DNA of 64,000 nt from Amycolatopsis thailandensis (GTDB lineage Bacteria; Actinomycetota; Actinomycetes; Mycobacteriales; Pseudonocardiaceae): NCBI RefSeq assembly GCF_002234405.1, contig NZ_NMQT01000038.1, positions 32,481 through 96,480 on the forward strand, written 5' to 3'. Each line of letters begins with the position of its first letter. Within the stretch, counting starts at the first letter, position 1. The position numbers were made by a program, and so were the translations under genes. This document shows positions 15,460-23,416 of the stretch, in pieces. The notes under the pieces were generated by a model. The model was given only the letters and a program-made list of their open reading frames with translations. It was not told where the DNA came from and made no database searches.

Positions 15460-16683
15460 ATGACGGTCTTCGTACTGGGCGGGGCACAGACCGATTTCGC
15501 GCGGAACTTCGCGAAAGAGGGCGGCGGGCTCTACGAGATGCTCGCCGAAGTGGTGCCCGACGCCTTGGTGGACGCGCAGGTCGAGCCGGGCGACGTCGGC
15601 GTCGCGCACGTCGCCAACCTGGCCGCCGAGTTGTTCACCGGTCAGGCCCACCTCGGCGGGCTGCTGATGGCGGCGATCCCCGATCTGGACGGTGTGCCGA
15701 GCGTCCGGCACGAGGCCGCGTGCGCCTCGGGCGGGACGGCGGTGCTCGCCGCGAGCGCGGACATCGAGTCCGGCCGGTACCACGTCGCGCTGGTGACCGG
15801 GCTGGAGCTCATGCGCAACACCGACTCGCGATCCGCGGCGGAGCATCTCGGCTCGGCGGCCTGGGTCGGCGAAGAGGCGCAAACGGCCGAATTCCCTTGG
15901 CCCGCCTTGTTCTCCGACGTCGCCGACGTCTACGACTGGCGGTACGGACTCGATCTCGCGCATCTCGGCCTGTTCGCCCGAAACGCCTTCGCGAACGCCG
16001 CGCTCAACCCGATGGCGCAGACCCGGGACTGGAGTTTCCCGGACGGCTCGTTCGATCAGGACGACCGGCTGAACCCCGTCGTGGCCGGTGTCCTGCGCAA
16101 GAACGACTGCGGCCGCATCTCCGACGGGGCCGCCGCGATCGTGCTCGCCTCGCCGGAGTTCGCCGCCGACTGGGCGAAACTCGTGGGCCGGGACCTCGCG
16201 GAGGTCCCGAAGCTGACGGGCTTCGGCCACCGGACGGCGCATTTGTCGTTACGGGGCAAGCTGGAACGCGCCGAAGGACACGAGTACCTGTTCCCGCATC
16301 TGCGGGGCGCGGTGGTCGACGCGTACTGGCGCGCGAAGGTCTCCGGCGCCGAGGAGATCGACGTCGTCGAACTGCACGACTGCTTCACCATCACCGCGCT
16401 CGTGGCGCTGGAACACCTCGGCGCGGCCCCGCCGGGGGCGGCCGGGCGGCTGATCGAATCCGGCGGGATCGCGCGGGACGGCGTCCTCCCGGTGAACCCC
16501 GGCGGCGGGTTGCTCGGGCTCGGCCACCCGGTCGGCGCGACCGGGGTGCGGATGGTGCACGACGCCGCGCGCCAGGTCGCGGGAACCGCCGGGCCGCTTC
16601 AGATCGACGGCGTGCGGAACGTGCTGACCTTGAACGTCGGCGGATCCTTCACGACCGTGGTCGCGATGGTCGTCGCCCGCTGA
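15460..16683 (+). CDS. Thiolase family (acetyl-CoA acetyltransferase-like) protein
   Basis: A 407-residue thiolase. RHEAACASGGTAVLAA holds the nucleophile Cys. ELHDCFTITALVALE and PVNPGGGLLGLGHPVGATGVRM hold the HDC and GHPxGATG motifs, more like SCP2/lipid-transfer-type thiolases than biosynthetic PhaA. VGVAHVANLAAELFTGQAHLGG near residue 50 also fits that group. I start at ATG 15460; the frame extends upstream through the hairpin region without similarity. It probably acts in degradation of acyl-CoA. It is not clearly in an operon with the upstream carotenoid oxygenase, since a hairpin separates them. Confidence 0.88.
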   Translation: MTVFVLGGAQTDFARNFAKEGGGLYEMLAEVVPDALVDAQVEPGDVGVAHVANLAAELFTGQAHLGGLLMAAIPDLDGVPSVRHEAACASGGTAVLAASADIESGRYHVALVTGLELMRNTDSRSAAEHLGSAAWVGEEAQTAEFPWPALFSDVADVYDWRYGLDLAHLGLFARNAFANAALNPMAQTRDWSFPDGSFDQDDRLNPVVAGVLRKNDCGRISDGAAAIVLASPEFAADWAKLVGRDLAEVPKLTGFGHRTAHLSLRGKLERAEGHEYLFPHLRGAVVDAYWRAKVSGAEEIDVVELHDCFTITALVALEHLGAAPPGAAGRLIESGGIARDGVLPVNPGGGLLGLGHPVGATGVRMVHDAARQVAGTAGPLQIDGVRNVLTLNVGGSFTTVVAMVVAR

Positions 16684-16997
16684 AACCACCGGCCGCGATA
16701 CGCCGCTCCGGTGAGCGTCGCCCCGAAGAAGACGACGGCGGCGACACCGGTTTCGGGAGTGAATTCGAGCGCGCCCAGCGAGCCCGCGGTGAATCCCGAG
16801 TGGACACTCCAGGCGATCAGCGCCGTCCCGGCCGCCGCCGCCACGCTCGTCACGGCACCGGCGACGAGTACGACCACGGCCAAGGCGGCCAAGGAAATGC
16901 CATGATGTCGCGCCGAACCGAGGAGCCCGGCCACCGACGCCGCGACGACGACGGAGACACAACCGAACGGGAAACCGAAGCATTCGGGATTCCTCAT
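16599..16997 (-). CDS. Small membrane protein, C-terminus antisense to the thiolase
   Basis: About 132 residues with three hydrophobic segments: FGCVSVVVAASVAGLLGS, SLAALAVVVLVAGAVTSVAAAAGTALIAW, and GVAAVVFFGATLTGAAY. Polar GFTAGSLGALEFTPETG sits between the second and third. It looks like an actinobacterial 'hypothetical membrane protein' of this size with no assigned role. The last 28 or so codons run antisense into the thiolase 3' end, so the native stop may have been lost, or the overlap may be real. ATG 16997 is the first good start. Confidence 0.6.
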   Translation of the reverse strand: MRNPECFGFPFGCVSVVVAASVAGLLGSARHHGISLAALAVVVLVAGAVTSVAAAAGTALIAWSVHSGFTAGSLGALEFTPETGVAAVVFFGATLTGAAYRGRWFQRATTIATTVVKDPPTFKVSTFRTPSI

Positions 16998-17088
16998 CCG
17001 CTCAGTCAACTCCGCGTGACCGGGCGTGCCGTCGGCGTGAACGGCTTTCCTACGCTCCGGCCGGGATTCTTGACGAAATCCTGACGCG

Positions 17089-17958
17089 TCAGGCCTTGCG
17101 CGCGTGCGTGACGATCGCCTGCGCGATCGCGGGCCACAACTGCCGCGGCAGTTCGTGGCCCATCCCGGGGAACAGCAGCAGTTCGGCGTCCGGGATCGCT
17201 TCCGCGGTCGCCTTGCCGCCGCTGACGTCGATCAGCGGGTCGCTCTCGCCGTGGATGACCAGCGTCGGGACGTGGACCTCGCGCAGCTTCGCCGTGCGAT
17301 CACCCGAAGCGACGACGGCGGCGGCTTGGCGCAGCCCGCCCGCCGGATGGTTCGCCCGGTCGTAGTTGCGGGTGGCCTTCATCCGCAGGAACTCCTCGTC
17401 GGACGGGTGCCCTGGCGAGCCCACGAGCCTGAACCACGCGATGCCGTCCTCGATGGCCTGCTCGCGGGTGGCGGCGGGCGGCCGGGTCAGCCCGGCGAGC
17501 GCGGCGGGCTCCGGATGCCCGACCGAAGGATCCCCGGTGGTCGACATGATCGAGGTGAGGCTGAGCAGCCGGTCCGGCGAGTCGATCGCGAGCTGCTGGA
17601 CGATCATCCCGCCCATCGACGCGCCGACGACGTGCGCGCGGTCGAACCCGAGCGCGTCGAACAACCCGGTGATGTCGGCCGCGAGATCCGAGAGCAGGTA
17701 CGGCGCGGAGGTCAGGTCGCCCGCGGCGAGCGCGGCCAGATCCGGCGCGGGGAGATCGTCCAGATAGGACGAGAGACCGATGTCGCGGTTGTCGAACCGC
17801 ACGACGTGGAACCCGCCCTCGGCGAGCAGGTCGCAGAAGCCGATCTCCCAGGTGACCATCTGGGCGCCGAGGCCCATCACCAGGACGAGCGGCGGATCCG
17901 CGGGGGAGCCGAAGGTGTCGTACTCGAGTTCGAGGCCGTTCACACGCGCGCGGGGCAT
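17089..17958 (-). CDS. Alpha/beta-fold hydrolase
   Basis: A 289-residue alpha/beta hydrolase. The oxyanion region is LVLVMGLGAQMVTWEIGFCDLLAEGG and the start of the core is VVRFDNRDIGLSS. The nucleophile elbow GASMGG holds the Ser. The acid is in VIHGESDPLIDV, and the His is in FPGMGHELPRQLW. It is close to the large actinobacterial group annotated as hydrolases or esterases related to aclacinomycin methylesterase. Substrate unknown. Divergent from the TetR gene at 18020 (61-bp gap), which suggests that the regulator controls it. Confidence 0.9.
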   Translation of the reverse strand: MPRARVNGLELEYDTFGSPADPPLVLVMGLGAQMVTWEIGFCDLLAEGGFHVVRFDNRDIGLSSYLDDLPAPDLAALAAGDLTSAPYLLSDLAADITGLFDALGFDRAHVVGASMGGMIVQQLAIDSPDRLLSLTSIMSTTGDPSVGHPEPAALAGLTRPPAATREQAIEDGIAWFRLVGSPGHPSDEEFLRMKATRNYDRANHPAGGLRQAAAVVASGDRTAKLREVHVPTLVIHGESDPLIDVSGGKATAEAIPDAELLLFPGMGHELPRQLWPAIAQAIVTHARKA

Positions 17959-18019
17959 GGCCCGATCCTGCCGGAAGCCCCCACTTCCGGACCAGCGGAG
18001 TGCGGATACGGTAACCCGC

Positions 18020-18757
18020 ATGCCGACTTTCTCCGAAGACGCGGGTTCCCGGTCGCGGTCACGCGTGGCTTCCGGACGGCCGGCGGTCACCAAGGACCGG
18101 ATCATCGACGCCGCGCTGGAACTGTCGGCCGAGTCCGGTTTGGAGAACTGGACGCTGCGGCAGCTCGCGGCCGCCGTCGACGCGTACCCGGCGGTGGTCT
18201 ACCACCACGTCGGCGACCGGGACACCGTCGTCGTCGCGGTGCTGGACCGGGTGGTGGGCCAGCTGACCCTGCCCGACGAGACCTTGCCGTGGCGGGCCTG
18301 GTTCACCGAATTCCTGCCCACCGTGCGGGCCGTGCTGCGGCGCTATCCCGGTTCGGCGCGAAGGCTGGCCCTGTTCGGGCCGTCGGTCGCCGCCGCCGTG
18401 CCGACGATGAACACCGGCATCGGACGGCTGCTCGCGGCCGGGTTCGGCACCGAGGCGCCGTTCGCCTACAACCTGCTGCTGGCGACAGCGTGCCAGTTCG
18501 TCGCGATGGAGGACGACCGCGAGAGCGCGATGGCGCTGCAATTGGAGCGGACCGAGGGTTACGCGGCGTACCGCACCCGCACCGACCTGCCGGGGATGGC
18601 GGCGCTGGGCGAGTCGGTCGCGGCGCTGGTCGCGGACCCGGATCTCGCGGCCGGTTACTACGCGCGGCTCTACGGTTACGCGGTCGAGCGCTGCCTCGAC
18701 GGGCTCGAACACCGGCTCAGCCAGTTGCACACGCTCGGAAGTTTGACAGAGCGCTGA
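18020..18757 (+). CDS. TetR/AcrR-family transcriptional regulator
   Basis: A 245-residue regulator with an N-terminal HTH: TKDRIIDAALELSAESGLENWTLRQLAAAVDAYPAVVYHHVGDRDTVVVAVLDRV. The C-terminal domain is a variable helical bundle. ATG 18020 lies exactly seven bases after TACGGT (18007-18012), so the mRNA is probably leaderless. It is divergent from the alpha/beta hydrolase and probably represses it. A bidirectional hairpin follows at 18809-18850. Confidence 0.88.
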   Translation: MPTFSEDAGSRSRSRVASGRPAVTKDRIIDAALELSAESGLENWTLRQLAAAVDAYPAVVYHHVGDRDTVVVAVLDRVVGQLTLPDETLPWRAWFTEFLPTVRAVLRRYPGSARRLALFGPSVAAAVPTMNTGIGRLLAAGFGTEAPFAYNLLLATACQFVAMEDDRESAMALQLERTEGYAAYRTRTDLPGMAALGESVAALVADPDLAAGYYARLYGYAVERCLDGLEHRLSQLHTLGSLTER

Positions 18758-18808
18758 CAGCGAATCGGCGTAGTGTGGAGGAATACCGGTGCTCGGTCAC
18801 CGGTCCCG

Positions 18809-18850
18809 AAGCCCCTGGCACCAACCTCCCCCTCGAGGTGCCGGGGGCTT
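18809..18850. terminator. Bidirectional terminator between two TetR genes
   Basis: Fourteen-base arms AAGCCCCTGGCACC / GGTGCCGGGGGCTT (13 of 14 pairs) with a 14-base loop, in the gap between two convergent genes. Confidence 0.7.
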
Positions 18851-18856
18851 CTCATG

Positions 18857-19489
18857 TCAGGAGCGCGGGGCGGCGCGCTGGATCTCCGGGAAGACCTCGC
18901 CGACCAGGGTGACCAGCGATTTGCTGAGCAGCGTGTGCACCTGGGAGCGATCGAGCGAACCCCGCACGAGCCATTCGCGGCCCGCCGCCTTGACCATCCC
19001 GCCGAACGCGCGGACCAGGGCGTTCAGCTCCTGGCCGTGCTCGCTCTCGCGGGACAGGCCGACCGCTTCGAGCACCCTGTCCGCCGATTCGCGATCGGCC
19101 TCTTCGAGGATCCGTTCGACTTCGAGGTCCCGGCCGATGCCTTCCGGCGCGATCGCGGCCAGCCACATCTTCTCCTGGCTGGTGACCATGTCCAGGAACC
19201 AGTCGATGGCGACGTCGGCACGCAGTTCGAGCGGGCCTTCCGGCAGGATTTCGACCGCGAGCCGCGGCACGGTGAGCGCCCGCCGGATGATCTCCAGATA
19301 GAGTTCTCGTTTGGTGCCGAAGTAGTGGTTGATCAGCCCCCTGGCCACCCCGGCCTCCGCCGCGATGTCCGATGTGGACACTTCCGAGTACGGACGTTCC
19401 CCGAAAAGACGTGCCGCACAGGCGAAGATCTGCTCTTTGCGCTCGTCCGGCTCCAGTCTCCGCCATCTCGGCGTCGGCTCGGTCGTCAT
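18857..19489 (-). CDS. TetR/AcrR-family transcriptional regulator
   Basis: A 210-residue TetR protein. The HTH reads RKEQIFACAARLFGERPYSEVSTSDIAAEAGVARGLINHYFGTKRELYLEIIRRAL, a canonical TetR_N domain. The C-terminal ligand region contains WFLDMVTSQEKMWLAAIAPEGIG. No divergent partner lies close, so its target is unknown. Upstream, at 19545-19567, TGACA-N13-TGTCA forms a small inverted repeat around an AT-rich TATAAAAG stretch that could be an autoregulatory site. Confidence 0.88.
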   Translation of the reverse strand: MTTEPTPRWRRLEPDERKEQIFACAARLFGERPYSEVSTSDIAAEAGVARGLINHYFGTKRELYLEIIRRALTVPRLAVEILPEGPLELRADVAIDWFLDMVTSQEKMWLAAIAPEGIGRDLEVERILEEADRESADRVLEAVGLSRESEHGQELNALVRAFGGMVKAAGREWLVRGSLDRSQVHTLLSKSLVTLVGEVFPEIQRAAPRS

Positions 19490-19665
19490 GTCCTCAATCT
19501 TCCCACGATCGATTCAGCCCGGCTGGATGGTCACCGGATCCCTGTGACATATAAAAGCAAAGTGTCAGTTAATCCGGCGTGTACCGTCTGTTGGCCCGCT
19601 GGTCTTTACCGTCTTCTTTCAGGTGGCATGCCGTGCGCGCTGTCGGGGCGCGTTTGCCTCCTACC

Positions 19666-19711
19666 GGCCCGGCCTGGCGAGTAACCCCCCCTAGCTCGCC
19701 AGGCCCGGGCC
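19666..19711 (-). terminator. Terminator of the histidine kinase gene
   Basis: Arms 19666-19681 and 19695-19711 (GGCCTGGCGAG / CTCGCCAGGCC core, one bulged C) with a loop of about 13 bases, four bases past the kinase stop codon. Confidence 0.7.
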
Positions 19712-19714
19712 TTC

Positions 19715-21022
19715 TTACTGCGCCGAGGGACGCTCCGCGGGCAAGAGAAGCGTGAACGTCGTCGGCGACGGGCTGGTCAGCCGCAGTCGCCCGCCTTCCG
19801 CCTCGGCCAGGCTCCGCGCCAGCCTCAGGCCGATCCCGTGACCTTCACGGTCTTCACCCTGGTCGTCGGTGACGAACGGATCGTGCCCGTCCGGGATGGC
19901 GCCCTCGTCGCTCACGTCGATGGCCAGCGCGTCCCCGGCGTCGCGGGCGAGGACGGAGACCGTGCCGCGCCCGTGCGTCGCCGCGTTGTCCAGCAGCACG
20001 GCGAGCACCTGCCGCACGGCCGCGTCCGCCGCCCGGGCCGGCAGCGCCTCGCGTCCGCTGATCCGCAGCGCCCGGCCGCGTCCGGCGAGCAGACCGTGCC
20101 AGGTCTGGCGGACCTCTTCGAACAGTTTGCCCAGGTCGAGCAGGGCGCGCGGGGCCCTGGTCTGCTTGGCCAGCGCCAGCAGGTCGTCGATGGTGCGTTC
20201 CAGCCGGTCGGCCGACGCGATGCTGTCGCGGATCGTCGCGTAGGGGTCGCGGTCGGGGCTCTCCAGGGCCGCCTCCAGTTGCAGGCGCAACCCGGTCAAC
20301 GGGGTCCGCAGCTGGTGGGAGGCGTCGGAGGAGAAGGTCCGTTCCCGTTCCAGGGTCTCGCCTATCCGCACGGAGGTGGAGTCGAGCGCTTCGCCGACCT
20401 GATCGATTTCGCGGACCCCTGTGCGCCCGGCGCGCACGGTGAAATCGCCCTCGCCGAGACGTTCGGCGACGCCCGCGAGATCCTCCAGCGGCCGCGCCAG
20501 CCGGGTGGCGATCCGGCGCGCGATCAGCCAGCTGGCCCCGATCGCGATGACGGCGAGCCCGGCCATCTTCAGCCAGGTCAGCCGGATCCGGTCGTCCAGT
20601 TCGGACCGCGGATGGGCGGCGCGGACCACCCCGACCAGCGATGAACCGCTGATCACCGGGACGGCCAGGACCACTTCTTCGCCGTGTGTCCCGGTCGCCA
20701 TGTCGGTGTAGTGCGCGTCGCGGACGTAGCGGTCTTCGGTGGCCGGGCCGTCGCCGACCAGGAGCCTGCCGGTCGGGGTGTAGATCGCGACCTTGATCCC
20801 GCGGATCCGGTCCGCGTCCGGTTTGACGGGTTTGAGCTCCGGGACCCGGCCGTTGGCGAGGTCGCCGGTCACGTCGAGGACGGCCGTGTCGGCGACCCGT
20901 TCCAGGTCGTGAGTCGAATTGCCCTCGTGGAACCTGGCGACCGCGATGGCCAGTGGCGCCCCGAAGAGGGTGATCGCCAGCACCGCGGCCAGCACGGTGA
21001 GGGTGACGATCCGGCGGCGCAC
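19715..21022 (-). CDS. Two-component sensor histidine kinase
   Basis: A 435-residue membrane kinase. An N-terminal TM helix (TLTVLAAVLAITLFGAPLAIAVA) is followed by an extracytoplasmic sensor of about 120 residues, a second TM (WLKMAGLAVIAIGASWLIA) and HAMP. The H-box is FSSDASHQLRTPLTGLRLQLE. The N-box is VLLDNAATHGRG, where the usual NAxxH/Y Asn are kept, and GHGIGLRLARSLAEAEGG is the G2 box. It autophosphorylates and passes phosphate to a regulator, most likely the OmpR-type protein at 23413-24114, which has the same orientation. An inverted ABC cassette lies between them. GTG 21022 is chosen because the preceding in-frame sequence is not family-like. Confidence 0.9.
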   Translation of the reverse strand: MRRRIVTLTVLAAVLAITLFGAPLAIAVARFHEGNSTHDLERVADTAVLDVTGDLANGRVPELKPVKPDADRIRGIKVAIYTPTGRLLVGDGPATEDRYVRDAHYTDMATGTHGEEVVLAVPVISGSSLVGVVRAAHPRSELDDRIRLTWLKMAGLAVIAIGASWLIARRIATRLARPLEDLAGVAERLGEGDFTVRAGRTGVREIDQVGEALDSTSVRIGETLERERTFSSDASHQLRTPLTGLRLQLEAALESPDRDPYATIRDSIASADRLERTIDDLLALAKQTRAPRALLDLGKLFEEVRQTWHGLLAGRGRALRISGREALPARAADAAVRQVLAVLLDNAATHGRGTVSVLARDAGDALAIDVSDEGAIPDGHDPFVTDDQGEDREGHGIGLRLARSLAEAEGGRLRLTSPSPTTFTLLLPAERPSAQ

Positions 21023-21082
21023 GGACAGAGTGTGGCCGACAAGGGGGAGGATCACCCACCCGACGCGATATTTTGCCTTCCG

Positions 21083-21110
21083 TTGACCTGAGATCAAGGC
21101 GATGTTGACC
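21083..21110. promoter_or_regulatory. Direct TTGACC repeats between kinase and ABC genes
   Basis: TTGACC occurs at 21083-21088 and 21105-21110, 22 bp (two helical turns) apart, in the divergent gap. OmpR-type regulators commonly bind such head-to-tail repeats. TACCTT at 21121-21126, six bases before ATG 21133, is a plausible -10 for the ABC operon. Binding is inferred only. Confidence 0.35.
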
Positions 21111-21132
21111 CCGTTCGCTTTACCTTGGGGCC

Positions 21133-21648
21133 ATGCGCCGACGTGCCGCCGTCATGGCAGGCCCGGGGCCCGGATCCGTCCCCCTCGTCCGGTTCGCCGT
21201 CCCGGGCGAATGTGTGGCCGTGCTGCCCACCGGAAGCGGGGAAACCCCCGAGGGCGCTTCCGGCGTGGGCGTGCTGCTCAGGCGCGGGAACCTCTTCGGC
21301 CATCTCACCGTCGGGCAGAACATCCTGCTGGCCGGGCGGCTCGCCGGTCGTCGGTCCCTCACCAGCCCCGCCGACCTGCTGGAACTGGTCGGCCTGAGCG
21401 GACGCGGTGACGCTTATCCGGGCACGCTCTCGGCACTGGAGGGCGCGCGGGCCGGCGTCGCCGTCGCCCTGGCCGGGGCGCCCGAGGTGGTCGTCGCCGA
21501 CGAACCGGCGGGCGAACTGGACGGGCTCGCCGCGCTCGAACTCATGGACCTGCTGCGCGCCGTCGCGGCCCGCGGGACGGCCGTCGTCGTGGTGACCCGT
21601 GATCCCGAGATCGCGGCGGCCGCGCACCGGATCGTGAGAGTGGCGTGA
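21133..21648 (+). CDS. Truncated, catalytically degenerate ABC ATPase (NBD1)
   Basis: Only 171 residues against the usual 220-240. The Walker A position reads PTGSGET, with the Lys replaced by Glu 37. The helix and strand that normally follow it are missing. The Q-loop region reads GVLLRRGNLFGHLTVGQN, without Gln. The signature is degraded to LSALEGARAG. Walker B and D-loop are intact (VVVADEPAGELDG). The H-loop His is replaced (VVTRDPEIA). It should not bind or hydrolyse ATP normally. Its stop overlaps the next gene as GTGA. It is the first gene of a three-gene exporter-like operon. Confidence 0.75.
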   Translation: MRRRAAVMAGPGPGSVPLVRFAVPGECVAVLPTGSGETPEGASGVGVLLRRGNLFGHLTVGQNILLAGRLAGRRSLTSPADLLELVGLSGRGDAYPGTLSALEGARAGVAVALAGAPEVVVADEPAGELDGLAALELMDLLRAVAARGTAVVVVTRDPEIAAAAHRIVRVA

Positions 21649-22304
21649 CCGCGCCCCTGGTCCGCACCGACGAACTGGCGCACACCTATGGTTCCGGGCT
21701 GACCGCGGTGGTCGCCGTGCACGGTGTCAGCTGCGTGATCGGCGCGGAGACCCGCGCGGTGGTGACCGGCAGGGCGGGCGCTGGGAAGACCACGCTGCTG
21801 CACCTGCTCGCCGGGATGAAGAAACCGACGGCGGGCACCGTCGACTGGCCCTCGTTCGAGCCGTCGCCGCCGGGCCCCGACCTGATCGGGCTGGTCCTGC
21901 AGGACGGCGGGCTGCTGCGCGATCTCGACGTCCGGCTCAACGTCGCCCTGCCACTGGTCCTCGCGGGCCGGACCGGCACCGCGGTCCGCGACGCCGTCGA
22001 CGGCGCGCTGGACCTGGTGGGCCTCACCGGCTTCGCCAAGAAAGCGCCCCGCGACCTCACCGGCGAGCAGATCCGGCTGGCCATCCTGGCCAGGGCGCTC
22101 GCGCCCGCGCCCAAACTCATCCTCGCCGACGATCCGGCGGGCTGGCTGGACCGGCCCGCGGGGGAGCGGCTTCTCGGCAGGCTCGTGAAAGCCGCGGACC
22201 GGCTGGCCGCCGGCCTGCTGGTGGCCACGGCCGAGAAGGCCCCGGCCGGGTTGTTCGGCGAAAGCTGGGCGATGGTCGACGGAAAGCTGGTGCGGGACCG
22301 GTGA
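21645..22304 (+). CDS. ABC transporter ATP-binding protein with altered catalytic motifs (NBD2)
   Basis: A 219-residue LolD/MacB-type ATPase. Walker A is intact (TGRAGAGKTT), and so is the Q-loop Gln (GLVLQDGGLL). The signature is LTGEQIRLAILARAL in place of LSGGQ. Walker B is LILADDPAGWLD, with the catalytic Glu replaced by Asp, and the H-loop His is absent (LLVATAEKAP). It pairs with the even more degraded NBD1, with which it overlaps by four bases. It also overlaps the permease gene by four bases. ATP binding without efficient hydrolysis seems the most that can be predicted. Confidence 0.8.
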   Translation: MTAPLVRTDELAHTYGSGLTAVVAVHGVSCVIGAETRAVVTGRAGAGKTTLLHLLAGMKKPTAGTVDWPSFEPSPPGPDLIGLVLQDGGLLRDLDVRLNVALPLVLAGRTGTAVRDAVDGALDLVGLTGFAKKAPRDLTGEQIRLAILARALAPAPKLILADDPAGWLDRPAGERLLGRLVKAADRLAAGLLVATAEKAPAGLFGESWAMVDGKLVRDR

Positions 22305-23416
22305 TCGCGGCGATGGCGTTGTGGGTCGGCGGGATCGCGCGCGTGCGGCCCGTCCGGCTCGGCGTGCCCGCGGCCGGGGCCCTGATCGTGACCACGTTGC
22401 TCGCGGCACACGGCTGGGAGTGGGAAGCGGCGCCGCCGTGGGTGCCCGCGACCGTGCTGGTGATCTTGCTGACCGCGCCGTCGGAGCGTTCGCTGCGAGG
22501 GGATCACGACCTTCTGCGTGCCCGCGGCGCGACCGGCGGGCAGGTGCTCGGGCTGGCCGCCGCCGAAGCCGTCGCCGCCGGACTGGCTGGTGGTCTCTTC
22601 GGCATCGTGCTGTCGCTGGCGGGTGGCTTCCTGCCCGGCTCGGGTCTGACCCTTGTCCGGGAAATCGTTCTCTTGCTGCTCGCCGGGCTGTTCGTGGCGG
22701 TCGTCGCCGTCCTGCCACCGGTGGTGCGCGAGTGGTATTTCGAGCCCGCCGACGACGGGCCGCCCTGGTGGTCGCCCTACGGTCTCGATTTCCTCCTCCT
22801 CGCGCTCGCCTTCTTCTGGCCGCTGCTCGGCTGGGCCGGTGGCACGATGCTGTTGTGGCGGCTGGTGGAGCTGGGGCTGCGCAAGGGCAAGCGGGCGATC
22901 GGCGGGGTGTTCAGGCCACTCGTCTCGGGGCTCGCCGGGGTGCTCGCGCTGTCCATTTCGTGGCGGAGCGCCCTGTTGGCGCGATCGGTGGCGCTGGTCG
23001 CGCTGGCGGTGGCGTTCGCGATCTCGTCCGCCCTCACCCGCGATGGCTGCGTCGCGGCCCACGTGGACCGGGCGGCTTCCCTCGTGCTCGCCGCGGCCGC
23101 CGCCGGGCCGTCGTTCGGGCTGGCGCTCAACGAACGCCGCCGTGACCTGCTGATCGTCAGCACCCTCGGTGGGAAACGCCGTCAGGTGGCGACGTTCATC
23201 GCGGGTGACGCGCTGATCGTCGGCGGTGGGGGCCTGATCGCCGGGCATCTGCTGGGCGTGTTGTTCGTCCTGCTCACGCCCGCCGAATGGGTGGCTTTCC
23301 CGCACGGGTACTTCGCGATGCTGGGCGCGGTGGTGATCGTGTCGTGCGTGGCGGCGTCGGCGCGGATCGCGCAACTCGCCGCCCGCGACGAAGTCTCCGA
23401 CCTGCGCGACTACTAG
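22301..23416 (+). CDS. FtsX-like ABC permease
   Basis: A 371-residue, very hydrophobic protein with about ten hydrophobic segments. These include a first pair at residues 18-55, VLGLAAAEAVAAGLAGGLFGIVLSLAGG, YGLDFLLLALAFFWPLLGWAGG and the C-terminal pair VATFIAGDALIVGGGGLIAGHLLGVL and MLGAVVIVSCVAASARIA. The stretch NERRRDLLIVSTLGGKRRQV fits the FtsX-domain amphipathic region near the last TM group. It is shorter than the two-domain permeases of about 800 residues usual in actinobacterial exporters. Its TAG stop shares the palindrome CTAG (23413-23416) with the convergent regulator gene. Confidence 0.75.
   Translation: MIAAMALWVGGIARVRPVRLGVPAAGALIVTTLLAAHGWEWEAAPPWVPATVLVILLTAPSERSLRGDHDLLRARGATGGQVLGLAAAEAVAAGLAGGLFGIVLSLAGGFLPGSGLTLVREIVLLLLAGLFVAVVAVLPPVVREWYFEPADDGPPWWSPYGLDFLLLALAFFWPLLGWAGGTMLLWRLVELGLRKGKRAIGGVFRPLVSGLAGVLALSISWRSALLARSVALVALAVAFAISSALTRDGCVAAHVDRAASLVLAAAAAGPSFGLALNERRRDLLIVSTLGGKRRQVATFIAGDALIVGGGGLIAGHLLGVLFVLLTPAEWVAFPHGYFAMLGAVVIVSCVAASARIAQLAARDEVSDLRDY

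Noticed and set aside
23413..23416. Convergent genes sharing CTAG as both stop codons, also at 34328-34331
   Set aside because: Striking but easily explained: CTAG gives TAG on both strands, and convergent abutting genes often use it.
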